Shown here piece after piece: positions 6,672-13,317 of a DNA stretch of 13,586 nucleotides (position 1 is its first letter; each line of letters starts with the position of its first letter). The notes under the pieces were generated by a model that saw only the letters and a program-made list of their open reading frames with translations, made no database searches and was not told the DNA's origin. Both the position numbers and the translations under genes were made by a program. The DNA comes from CAZFPN01 sp044370655 (lineage in GTDB: Bacteria > Pseudomonadota > Alphaproteobacteria > Rickettsiales > Deianiraeaceae), in the NCBI GenBank assembly GCA_044370655.1, contig JBILVD010000027.1, positions 1 through 13,586 on the forward strand, read 5' to 3'.

Positions 6672-7568
6672 GTGATTAGTATGTTAAAAAACTTAGATTT
6701 TAAAATCAAACTCTCCCTTGTCGTTTTTTCATTAATCACGATTTGGATTATTAGTGGATTTTTCTTTAATAAAAAAACTCCTGAAAACACATCTAAAAAT
6801 GGTGGAGGAAACGCAAATTTGCTTGCATCTCAAATAAAAGAAGAGCAGGTTTACAAGATAGTTTCTGGATATGGAACCATTGATAGAGGCGAAATTGATG
6901 TATTCTCTGAGCTTAACTCCCACGTTTTAAATGTTAAAAAGCTTGACGGCTCAAAAGTTCTTCGTGGAGAGCCAATTGTTGAGCTTTTAGGAGGCGTTTT
7001 AGTGCCTTCACCTATCGATGGAATTTTAGACGGAGTGAACGTCAAGGTTGGAAGCGTTGTTTTTGCCGGTCAAACCAAAATGTTCTCCGTGATTTCAAAC
7101 TCAAAACCAGAGGTAATTTTTCAAATATCATCAAATGAAGCCAGATTTGTAAAAGTAGGTCAAAGAGCTACAATTGAAGTTGGAGATAGCGTTTTTATTG
7201 GAAATGTATACTTCGTTTCAAAAATCTCCGATAAAGCAAGCAATACATTTGAAGTTAAAATCCGCCTTAAATCCAACGAGGACGAAATTTTTCATAGAGA
7301 AGTTGCGAAAATATCAATTGAAACTATCCAAAAAAAAGGTATCTTTGTTCCAACCTCCACTTTATCAATTACAAATGAAGATAAAATAGTCATAACAACT
7401 CTTAACGACGAAGGAATTGTAAGAAAGATTCCAGTTGAACTACTGCAAACAAAAAATAATGGAGTTTGGGTTTCTGGTGATTTTTCTTCTTCAAAATTTG
7501 TTATAATAAGAGGGGGAGATTTTGTGAATATTAGCGATAAGCCAGAATATAAAATAAAAGATTTATGA
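6672..7568 (+). CDS. Membrane-fusion/efflux periplasmic adaptor lacking the alpha-hairpin
   Basis: The 298-residue protein has a short cytoplasmic start, one membrane anchor (about 13-32) and a periplasmic body. It matches HlyD/RND adaptors, which bridge an inner-membrane pump to an outer-membrane channel. The first lipoyl half is at 64-107 (SGYGTIDRGEIDVFSELNSH onward, then V-x-R-G-E-P-I-V-E-L). The second half is at 109-142 (VPSPIDGILDGVNVKVGSVV, then A-G-Q). A beta-barrel follows at about 145-215 and a membrane-proximal domain at about 222-285 with IFVPTSTLSI. The two lipoyl halves are joined almost directly, so the usual coiled-coil hairpin is missing, as reported for Borrelia BesA. Start is GTG, set by the AGGAGGT site. 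No pump or TolC-like gene is adjacent. Its stop overlaps ddl by ATGA. Confidence 0.8.
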   Translation: MISMLKNLDFKIKLSLVVFSLITIWIISGFFFNKKTPENTSKNGGGNANLLASQIKEEQVYKIVSGYGTIDRGEIDVFSELNSHVLNVKKLDGSKVLRGEPIVELLGGVLVPSPIDGILDGVNVKVGSVVFAGQTKMFSVISNSKPEVIFQISSNEARFVKVGQRATIEVGDSVFIGNVYFVSKISDKASNTFEVKIRLKSNEDEIFHREVAKISIETIQKKGIFVPTSTLSITNEDKIVITTLNDEGIVRKIPVELLQTKNNGVWVSGDFSSSKFVIIRGGDFVNISDKPEYKIKDL

Positions 7569-8479
7569 GGAAAATTTGCGTTGTTTTTGGTGGAAATGGA
7601 AGCGAAAAAGATGTTTCTTTTAAATCCAGTCGTTCCATAATAAGTGCCCTAAAAAAGCTCGGATATAATGTTGTTGAGTTAAATTTTGACGGCGAATTCA
7701 TTAAAAATATAACCCAAATTAAGCCTGATGCAGTCTTTAACGCAATGCACGGAGCGTGGGGAGAGGACGGAGTTTTGCCCACAATATTAGATTTTTTACA
7801 AATACCATACACTCATTCTGGTCGTAAGGCGAGCATAATAGCAATGAACAAAGAATTTACCAAGCAAATTGCTACAAGTTTCAAAATTCCCGTAATCAAC
7901 TCACGCATGTATTCCAAAGAGCAAATATTATCAGGAGAATTTCTCGCATTTCCAGTCTCTTTTCTAAAACCTTGTTCAGAGGGCTCAACTGTAGGTTGTG
8001 TAAAATTTGAAGCAGGCAGGAGCTTTACAGATGAAGAAAAAGCAGAGATTGCAAAAATTAAAGATGACTTCTTTTTAATAGAAGAATTTTTCGCTGGATT
8101 TGATGTAACAATTGGAGTTTTAGGTGAGGAGACAATTGGAGGAGTGGAAATTCGCCCTAAAGAAGGATATTACAATTATTACGCTAAGTATACATCTGGC
8201 AAAACAGACTACTTCTCCCCTCCAAGAATATCAAATGAATTACTTGTAAAACTTGAAGACGCAACACTCAAAATTCATAAAGCAATCGGAGCCAAAGGAG
8301 TTTCAAGAGCAGACTTTTTAATTAAAGGAGAAGATTTTCGCTTCCTTGAAATCAACACCCACCCTGGCTTTACAGACCTTTCCCTCGTCCCCCAAATGGC
8401 AAAATCTCAAGGTATGACCTTTGAAGAAGTCGTGGATTTTTTAGTTAAAGATGCGTCGTTTGAAGATTACAAAAAATAA
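7565..8479 (+). CDS. ddl: D-alanine--D-alanine ligase
   Basis: Ddl joins two D-Ala with ATP to make the dipeptide that ends the peptidoglycan stem. The 304-residue protein is a normal DdlB-type ATP-grasp enzyme. By comparison with E. coli DdlB the key residues are all present: Glu14 (GGNGSEKDVS), Ser141 (CSEGSTVG), Tyr205 (NYYAKY), Arg248 and Asp250 (SRADF), and Glu262, Asn264 and Ser273 (LEINTHPGFTDLSLVP). MHGAWGEDG (61-69) is the family's H-G-x-x-G-E-D-G motif. The NTHPG form, where many bacteria have NTSPG, is one I associate with Rickettsiales. The ATG overlaps the adaptor stop by ATGA, so it is probably translated by coupling. Together with murB it indicates an active cell-wall precursor pathway. 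Confidence 0.96.
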   Translation: MRKICVVFGGNGSEKDVSFKSSRSIISALKKLGYNVVELNFDGEFIKNITQIKPDAVFNAMHGAWGEDGVLPTILDFLQIPYTHSGRKASIIAMNKEFTKQIATSFKIPVINSRMYSKEQILSGEFLAFPVSFLKPCSEGSTVGCVKFEAGRSFTDEEKAEIAKIKDDFFLIEEFFAGFDVTIGVLGEETIGGVEIRPKEGYYNYYAKYTSGKTDYFSPPRISNELLVKLEDATLKIHKAIGAKGVSRADFLIKGEDFRFLEINTHPGFTDLSLVPQMAKSQGMTFEEVVDFLVKDASFEDYKK

Positions 8480-9329
8480 GGAGCAAAAATTTGTTGAAAA
8501 AGTTCTTTTGCCTTTGAGTTTAGGTTCTAGTTTTGCCCGTAATTTAACAGACGATGTTGCTGAAATTGACGGATTAATCATAAAAACAGATAGTTTGTGC
8601 GAAGGTGTGCATGTTAAAACCGCTACAAATCCATACAAAATGGGGCATAAACTTATCGCAAGAGCCATCTCGGACATAGCTTCTAAAGGTGGTTTTCCCC
8701 TTGGATTTACACTTTCTTTGTTCAAAACCCCAAAAACTGACGAGGCTTTTCTCACTGATTTTATATTTGGTATGAAAAATTTTGACATACCTTTAATCGG
8801 AGGGGATATTGCAAATTCTTTTAATACTCATTTTAACGCTAATATCTCTCTTTTTGCCAAAAAAAATTCCTATATCCCACATAGAAATGGTGCAAAAGTT
8901 GGAGACTTCATATACATAACAGGGCAAATTGGCAGGGCTTATCTTGGTTTTAAAAATGAGCAAGAATTTTTGTCATTTTACGAAACGCCAGTTCCAAAAT
9001 TAAGTTTAATGCAAAAAGTTATTAGTAATTTTGAAATTACAGCAAGTATTGATATATCGGATGGATTTATGAAAGATTTGATGACTTTACTTGAAAATTC
9101 AAACACTGGTGCAAGCATAGATTTGCTCAAAATTAATATGCCAAAAAAAAACGATATAGCAAAAATGCTCACATTTGGGGACGATTATGAGATAATTTTC
9201 ACCTCACCGCAAGAAATCAATCTTGAGGATGTAAGCAAAATTGGCAATGTCATAAGTGGAGATGAACTTTTATTTTTAAACGCCGAGAATATTGAATTTT
9301 CTAGCTTTGGTTATGAAGTTTTAATTTAA
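8451..9329 (+). CDS. thiL: Thiamin-monophosphate kinase
   Basis: ThiL phosphorylates thiamin monophosphate to the coenzyme thiamin diphosphate using ATP. The 292-residue product shows the family blocks in order: LTDDVAEID (32-40, metal-binding Asp pair), IKTDSLCEGVHV (44-55), ISDIASKGGFPLGFTLSL (73-90), IPLIGGDIANS (113-123), SIDISDGFMKDL (199-210) and FGDDYEIIF (242-250). It is a little shorter than the E. coli enzyme, at the N-terminus. The ATG lies 29 bases inside ddl in another frame. An AAGGAG further down is followed by TTG codons that are out of frame, so it does not offer a better start. Its 3' end overlaps the convergent gmk by 29 bases. It shares an operon with thiS, but envelope genes stand between them. 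Confidence 0.95.
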   Translation: MRRLKITKNKEQKFVEKVLLPLSLGSSFARNLTDDVAEIDGLIIKTDSLCEGVHVKTATNPYKMGHKLIARAISDIASKGGFPLGFTLSLFKTPKTDEAFLTDFIFGMKNFDIPLIGGDIANSFNTHFNANISLFAKKNSYIPHRNGAKVGDFIYITGQIGRAYLGFKNEQEFLSFYETPVPKLSLMQKVISNFEITASIDISDGFMKDLMTLLENSNTGASIDLLKINMPKKNDIAKMLTFGDDYEIIFTSPQEINLEDVSKIGNVISGDELLFLNAENIEFSSFGYEVLI

Positions 9330-9870
9330 TTATCTCACATACTTCTGCAAAAGTTTTGTCTAAATTTTCATTAACAATTTTATAGTCGTATTTATCGGCA
9401 CAAGCTATCTCATTTTTTGCCTCTTCAAGCCGTTTTTCTAGGTCTTCCCTTGATAAATCGCCTCTCAAATTCAATCTTTGATTTAAAACTTCAATTGAAG
9501 GAGGTAGTAAAAATATGCTAAGCGCCTCCATCTTTTGTTTAATTTGAGAATGCCCCTCAACATCTATATCAAATAATACGTGCTTTTCTGTATTCATCTC
9601 GGAGGTTAGCGTTCCGTAAAAGTTGCCATACACATTTGCATATTCCAAGAATTCTCCCCTTTTTATCTTTTCCTCAAATTCTTCCTTTGTAAAAAAGTAA
9701 TAGTCTACTCCGTCAACTTCACTCCCACGAATTTTGCGTGTTGTTGCAGAGATAGAAAAACGAGAATTGCCAAATACAGGAGAGGTAGGGTCATTTATCA
9801 GTCTTTTACAAATTGTTGTTTTGCCACCGCCCGAAGGAGAAGAAATTACTATAAGTAATGGCTTTTTCAT
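9301..9870 (-). CDS. gmk: Guanylate kinase
   Basis: Gmk converts GMP or dGMP to the diphosphate with ATP. The length, 189 residues, is close to the usual bacterial size. The P-loop SSPSGGGKTT is at 10-19. The GMP-binding block SISATTRKIRG (39-49) is followed by GVDYYFFTKEEF and EFLEYANVYGNFYGT (73-87). DIDVEGHSQIK (101-111) takes the place of the usual D-I-D-W-Q-G block. The lid and arginine region LRGDLSREDLEKRL is at 135-148. The start codon shares one base with the stop of the upstream oxidoreductase gene (TAATG), so the two are translationally coupled. Its last nine codons plus stop are read on the other strand as the end of thiL. No space remains there for a separate intergenic terminator. 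Confidence 0.96.
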   Translation of the reverse strand: MKKPLLIVISSPSGGGKTTICKRLINDPTSPVFGNSRFSISATTRKIRGSEVDGVDYYFFTKEEFEEKIKRGEFLEYANVYGNFYGTLTSEMNTEKHVLFDIDVEGHSQIKQKMEALSIFLLPPSIEVLNQRLNLRGDLSREDLEKRLEEAKNEIACADKYDYKIVNENLDKTFAEVCEIIKLKLHNQS

Positions 9871-10406
9871 TATTTTAATTCTATAAAATTGACATATTCT
9901 TTTGCTTTTGCTTCAAGCTCAGCGTCTGTTATAACTCTTGCACCTTGCACAAAGAAAGCTCCCGCAAATTCCATTTGACACAACTTTGCAGTTTGAATAA
10001 ATGGAGTTAAAAAGTCTGTAATATAGTAGTTGTTGTAGCCATTTGGTTTGTAGTCTTCATCTCTTCCTCCCATTGTAGTTGCAATATAAAGCTTTTTGCC
10101 TTTCGTTTTTGGCTCTGGAGTTGCATATGCCCATCCATATGCAAGCACATCATCTATCCATTTTTTCAAAAGTGCAGGGGAGCTATACCAATGAAATGGA
10201 AATTGCAAGATTATCTTTTCCGCCTCTTCAATTAAACTTCTATCCTCTTTTACATCTAAACTAGAATTAAATTTTTGAGAACCATAAAGGGAGTATAAGT
10301 CTCTTACTTTGACATCTTTTAACTTAGTTGCTTCTTGAATTAAAGCCTTATTCATTCTTGATTCATTAAAATTCGGATGTGCAAAAAAAATTATATTCTT
10401 AGACAT
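9870..10406 (-). CDS. NAD(P)H oxidoreductase, flavodoxin-2 fold (KefF/MdaB-like)
   Basis: The 178-residue protein belongs to the FMN/FAD NAD(P)H:quinone reductase group (Flavodoxin_2). FAHPNFNESRMNKAL (8-22) is the flavin phosphate-binding motif H-P-x-x-x-x-S-x-x-N. LQFPFHWYSSPALLKKWIDD (67-86), followed by AYGWAY, is the family's second signature, and LYIATTMGG (106-114) closes the flavin site. Such enzymes reduce quinones by two electrons, and some, such as KefF and KefG, are ancillary subunits of Kef potassium channels. No kefB or kefC gene is near, so a general detoxifying quinone reductase is the safer reading. It leads a two-gene operon with gmk (TAATG junction) from a well-formed promoter, and is divergent from the XRE gene. 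Confidence 0.88.
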   Translation of the reverse strand: MSKNIIFFAHPNFNESRMNKALIQEATKLKDVKVRDLYSLYGSQKFNSSLDVKEDRSLIEEAEKIILQFPFHWYSSPALLKKWIDDVLAYGWAYATPEPKTKGKKLYIATTMGGRDEDYKPNGYNNYYITDFLTPFIQTAKLCQMEFAGAFFVQGARVITDAELEAKAKEYVNFIELK

Positions 10407-10440
10407 AAAAAAATTGAAATTTTAAATGATATTGAAATAG

Positions 10441-10469
10441 AAGATAAAGATTGTTTTTTAATTTGTCAA
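10441..10469 (-). promoter_or_regulatory. Promoter of the oxidoreductase-gmk operon
   Basis: On the minus strand TTGACA (10469-10464), a 17-base spacer and TATCTT (10446-10441) form a near-consensus sigma70 promoter. AAAATATTTC directly upstream of the -35 box is UP-element-like and nearly matches the equivalent place before the omptin-like gene. The start codon is about 35 bases past the -10 box, without a clear Shine-Dalgarno. Confidence 0.65.
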
Positions 10470-10502
10470 GAAATATTTTAATAATTTTTTTACATTTTTT
10501 AG

Positions 10503-10531
10503 TTGCATTTTAATATTTTTCATATTATATT
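10503..10531 (+). promoter_or_regulatory. Promoter and possible operator of the XRE regulator
   Basis: TTGCAT (10503-10508), a 17-base spacer and TATATT (10526-10531) form a plausible promoter. Just downstream, AGTTATAT occurs at 10540-10547 and again at 10564-10571, overlapping the start codon, and AGTTA (10540-10544) pairs with TAACT (10556-10560). Such repeats at the start of a regulator gene could be an autoregulatory site; this is inference. Confidence 0.45.
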
Positions 10532-10570
10532 TATTCTCCAGTTATATTTTTAAAGTAACTTTGTAGTTAT

Positions 10571-11098
10571 ATGACACTTTTTAATGAAAAAATGCAAAAG
10601 ATCAACTTAGATAAAAGCTCGGAATCTCCAGCTCAAGAAAATCCAGCCAAAGCCAAATTTCAGAGTCATGAAATTGAGAAACACGTTGGGAAGAAGATAA
10701 AACTTTTTAGGCAATTAAAAGGACTTAGTCAGTCCGATGTTGCCGTTCATCTTGGTATTACCTTTCAACAATTTCAAAAATACGAGAGCGGAAAAAACCG
10801 TATTCCTATATCCAGATTAATGAGATTAGCGGAAATCTTCGGCGTTAATATGACTGTTTTCTTTGAAAATAGCGTTAACGTTATGTTTGAGGATGTTATG
10901 GGAAAGGCAAGCAACTGCCTAAATGAAGACTTCACACCCATTGAGTCAACCCCTAGCATAAGGAAAATTAGCGAGGAAAAAATTGAAGACGATGAAACAA
11001 AAAACCTTTTAAAAAGCTTTAAAGCAATAAAGGATATAGGAGTGAGAAAGCACATTACCATGCTTGTGAAATCTCTTTCAGAGGAAACAAAGGCATAA
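10571..11098 (+). CDS. XRE-family transcriptional regulator, alphaproteobacterial type
   Basis: The 175-residue protein has a polar N-terminal extension (1-36), a helix-turn-helix domain (about 38-100) and a C-terminal region. The domain reads VGKKIKLFRQLKGLSQSDVA then LGITFQQFQKYESGKNRI, a strong XRE/cro match with Gln-Ser at the turn and Q-Q-x-Q-K-Y-E in the recognition helix. The tail LLKSFKAIKDIGVRKHITML (146-165) matches the conserved L-x-x-x-F-x-x-I-x-D-x-x-V-R-x-x-I motif found in many alphaproteobacterial members. Rickettsiales relatives of this kind include EcxR and ApxR, which control type IV secretion or surface-protein genes. It acts as a DNA-binding dimer in the cytoplasm. The neighbour downstream on the same strand is a surface barrel gene, so control of that gene is a reasonable guess but not shown. 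Confidence 0.9.
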   Translation: MTLFNEKMQKINLDKSSESPAQENPAKAKFQSHEIEKHVGKKIKLFRQLKGLSQSDVAVHLGITFQQFQKYESGKNRIPISRLMRLAEIFGVNMTVFFENSVNVMFEDVMGKASNCLNEDFTPIESTPSIRKISEEKIEDDETKNLLKSFKAIKDIGVRKHITMLVKSLSEETKA

Positions 11099-11124
11099 TT
11101 TTGGTAGGTTTTTTTAAGCATGAT

Positions 11125-11191
11125 AAATAAGAAATAAATTAAAAACAAAAAATTTTTAAAAAAGTTGTTGACAATTAATTTTTTCTTATTT
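11125..11191. repeat. Inverted repeat in front of the coiled-coil barrel gene
   Basis: AAATAAGAAA (11125-11134) and its exact complement TTTCTTATTT (11182-11191) flank a TTGACA box (11168-11173). No good -10 box follows at normal spacing, so a gene with this arrangement may need an activator. The repeat is low in complexity and could be chance. Confidence 0.35.
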
Positions 11192-11219
11192 CTTCTTTTA
11201 CTAAAACACTTATCTAAAT

Positions 11220-12488
11220 ATGCCATACTACTTTGTAAAAGTCTTTTTTGTTATTTCAATTTCACTGCACTTTTTTCAAATTTCAAATGCTAACTTGATA
11301 AATTCTAACTTTAAAAATTCTACTTTAAACAACGCCAATTCAAATAATCCTAAACTTCCAAGTAAAACACAGGAGAGATCCAACGGCAATATAAGGCATC
11401 AAGACGCTAAAAATATACACTATACGAACCCTAGAATATTCATTGAAAATCAAAAAAGTCCTTCACAACCACAAGCTTTAAAAGGAGAATACACAAAAGA
11501 AACGAATAAAAATGAATTATATTTCGGAACTTCCCTAAATCTTGACAAATCATCTTACAGCTCAAATGCAAACGGCACAAGCCCTAAAAGCGTTATTCTT
11601 GAAAACACCATCTTAAGTGCAAGAGAGCAAATTATAAAACTTAAAGATAGAGAAAACATGCAAATACCACTTGAAATAAAGAAAATAGAGATTAGACAGG
11701 AACAAATTATAGAGAATGTAAAAAATTTGACGAATGATATTGAAAAACTAAACGCTTCTTTACAGATTTTATCCGCAGGGCAACAAACTCAAGAACTATA
11801 TCAACAAACAATAAAAGAAAGAGAAAAACTTCAACAAGAGAAGAAGTTGCTTGAAAATGAAATACAAAGTCATGCAATTGCAATTACAGAACTTGAGAGC
11901 GAGAAATCCATAATTAAAAATGAAATCCTCAACCTAGAAAGTGAAATTAAAACAAAAAAATCTGCACAAGATACAATAAATTCCGTTGCCACAAATACTT
12001 CGGGTTACAGCCTCGGAGGCTCTATTTTTGCAGGTTATACAAAAACAATTGATATGCTAACAATAAGTGGCGAAGTTGGATTTGATTTAGGTAAATTTAA
12101 CATAGGTTCTAACTTCAAAAATGAGATTTCAGCTCGGGGAAGCTCTTCAATTTTTGCAAATACTAGGGTAGGGTATCTTTTTGCTGATAAAGAAATTGTA
12201 GGTTATGTCGGTTTTGGCTTGAAAAATCAAAGTGTAAGTTTGCAATATGTGAATTCTATATTCAACTTTAAGTCTAGTGCTAAGGTAAAGTATTTTACAT
12301 TATTTTTAGGGGCGGAAAAGAGAATTAGCCCTCAAATCGGAGTTTTCGGCGAGTTTGCTTACAACACTGCAATAAATGGGATAAGCTTTAAAGAGACAAG
12401 GCAAGAGCTAGACTTTAAAGTAATGCAAGTGAGAGTTGGAATTAGATATTACATTGATGAAAATAAGGTTTTTAATCTTTTTAAATGA
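11220..12488 (+). CDS. Outer-membrane beta-barrel protein with a coiled-coil hairpin in loop 1
   Basis: The 422-residue protein starts with a signal peptide (hydrophobic 7-19, cut probably after ISNA, residue 24). An Asn/Ser-rich disordered stretch runs to about 95. NELYFGTSLNLDKSSYS (98-114) looks like strand 1 of an eight-strand OmpA/Msp4-like barrel. Two long charged helices follow, about 126-183 and 190-250, with heptad-like Leu/Ile spacing and a turn at SAGQQTQE (185-192). Barrel strands resume with GYSLGGSIFAGYTKTIDM, ISGEVGFDLG, IFANTRVGYLF, IVGYVGFGL, KVKYFTLFLGAEKRI, GVFGEFAYNTA and FKVMQVRVGIRYYI. The coiled coil therefore takes the place of the first surface loop. The function is unknown; adhesion or host contact is a guess. 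A trailing DENKVFNLFK after the last strand is unusual. The gene lies downstream of the XRE regulator and converges on an orphan gene six bases away. Confidence 0.75.
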   Translation: MPYYFVKVFFVISISLHFFQISNANLINSNFKNSTLNNANSNNPKLPSKTQERSNGNIRHQDAKNIHYTNPRIFIENQKSPSQPQALKGEYTKETNKNELYFGTSLNLDKSSYSSNANGTSPKSVILENTILSAREQIIKLKDRENMQIPLEIKKIEIRQEQIIENVKNLTNDIEKLNASLQILSAGQQTQELYQQTIKEREKLQQEKKLLENEIQSHAIAITELESEKSIIKNEILNLESEIKTKKSAQDTINSVATNTSGYSLGGSIFAGYTKTIDMLTISGEVGFDLGKFNIGSNFKNEISARGSSSIFANTRVGYLFADKEIVGYVGFGLKNQSVSLQYVNSIFNFKSSAKVKYFTLFLGAEKRISPQIGVFGEFAYNTAINGISFKETRQELDFKVMQVRVGIRYYIDENKVFNLFK

Positions 12489-12494
12489 GATATA

Positions 12495-13217
12495 TTAAAG
12501 AGAAGACACATTATCTGTAATGCTACTAGTATTATCCGCACTGCTAACTTTACTATTCTTTTCTTCACCTTTCACATCACTACCAAAGCAGGAACTCAAA
12601 CAAGAAGAATTAGAATTGTTATTAGAGAATTTTGCGAAGTCAACAAAATTACCAAACCTATTTTTTACATACCCACCTATAAAATGTTTCATTAATTCAC
12701 CATGATTTTGCAAGTCAACAATATTAAGCTTAAATTTTTCAAGAAATTCCTTTAATTCATCGCTTGCTTTTGTATAATCTATTTCAACAAGGAAAACTTT
12801 TTTATATTCTAACAATTCGTTTTTGGGAAATATATTACTTGCACATAGATTTAGCAAAATTAAACCTACATATACTCCAGTATTTAAGGAAAGTGTCAAG
12901 TAATCTTGACGAATTCCCGAAATTATCGTTACAACCAAACAACTTGCGAGTGCAGGTCCAACAGGGCTACGTAATACATTTATCATTTTCTGTATACCGC
13001 TAGAATACTTCGTTTCTTTCCCTAATTTGTAGAACTGTCCCATATTCCCCATACGCTGACCGTCTAGCATAATAAGCGTATCGTCAATAATGTTAATTTT
13101 AGAAAAGTTTGTTAGCGAGTCAAAAAATGGATGATCTTTAGCAACAATGTAAAAAAATGTTTGTTTTGAAGGTTGATGTGTTACCACACTAGAATTGATT
13201 TTTTGATTTATAGGCAT
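12495..13217 (-). CDS. Orphan protein with two membrane helices and Ser/Asn-rich tail
   Basis: I do not recognise this 240-residue protein. Residues 1-80 form a polar, mixed domain including FFYIVAKDHPFFDSL and INIIDDTLIMLDG, which look like beta strands. Two adjacent hydrophobic segments, about 86-102 (VGPALASCLVVTIISGI) and 110-128, suggest a membrane hairpin with both ends on the same side. Residues 139-195 are a second soluble part (KKVFLVEIDYTKASDELKEF onward). The last 42 residues are low-complexity Ser/Asn/Asp, with Cys206 and Cys210 in the run SNSSCLSSCFGSD. There is no signal peptide. The hairpin and flexible tail recall secreted proteins that insert into host membranes in intracellular bacteria, but this is speculation. 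Upstream on the minus strand are TTGACT (13274-13269) and TATAAT (13256-13251), only 12 bases apart. It faces the barrel gene. Confidence 0.7.
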   Translation of the reverse strand: MPINQKINSSVVTHQPSKQTFFYIVAKDHPFFDSLTNFSKINIIDDTLIMLDGQRMGNMGQFYKLGKETKYSSGIQKMINVLRSPVGPALASCLVVTIISGIRQDYLTLSLNTGVYVGLILLNLCASNIFPKNELLEYKKVFLVEIDYTKASDELKEFLEKFKLNIVDLQNHGELMKHFIGGYVKNRFGNFVDFAKFSNNNSNSSCLSSCFGSDVKGEEKNSKVSSADNTSSITDNVSSL

Positions 13218-13317
13218 AAAATATCAATTATTTGTTAATATAAAAAAAAGATTATATATAAAATCAAAAGTCAACTGATTTTTTTGGATTTATAACTTTA
13301 GGCATTACTAAAAAACA

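Noticed and set aside
6681..7568. ATG at 6681 as the adaptor start
   Set aside because: The AGGAGGT site ends five bases from the GTG at 6672 but 14 bases from this ATG, which is too far.
10774..11226. Minus-strand open frame across the XRE gene and its downstream spacer
   Set aside because: The hydrophobic translation arises from A-rich coding and spacer DNA read backwards, and the sense gene is clearly conserved.
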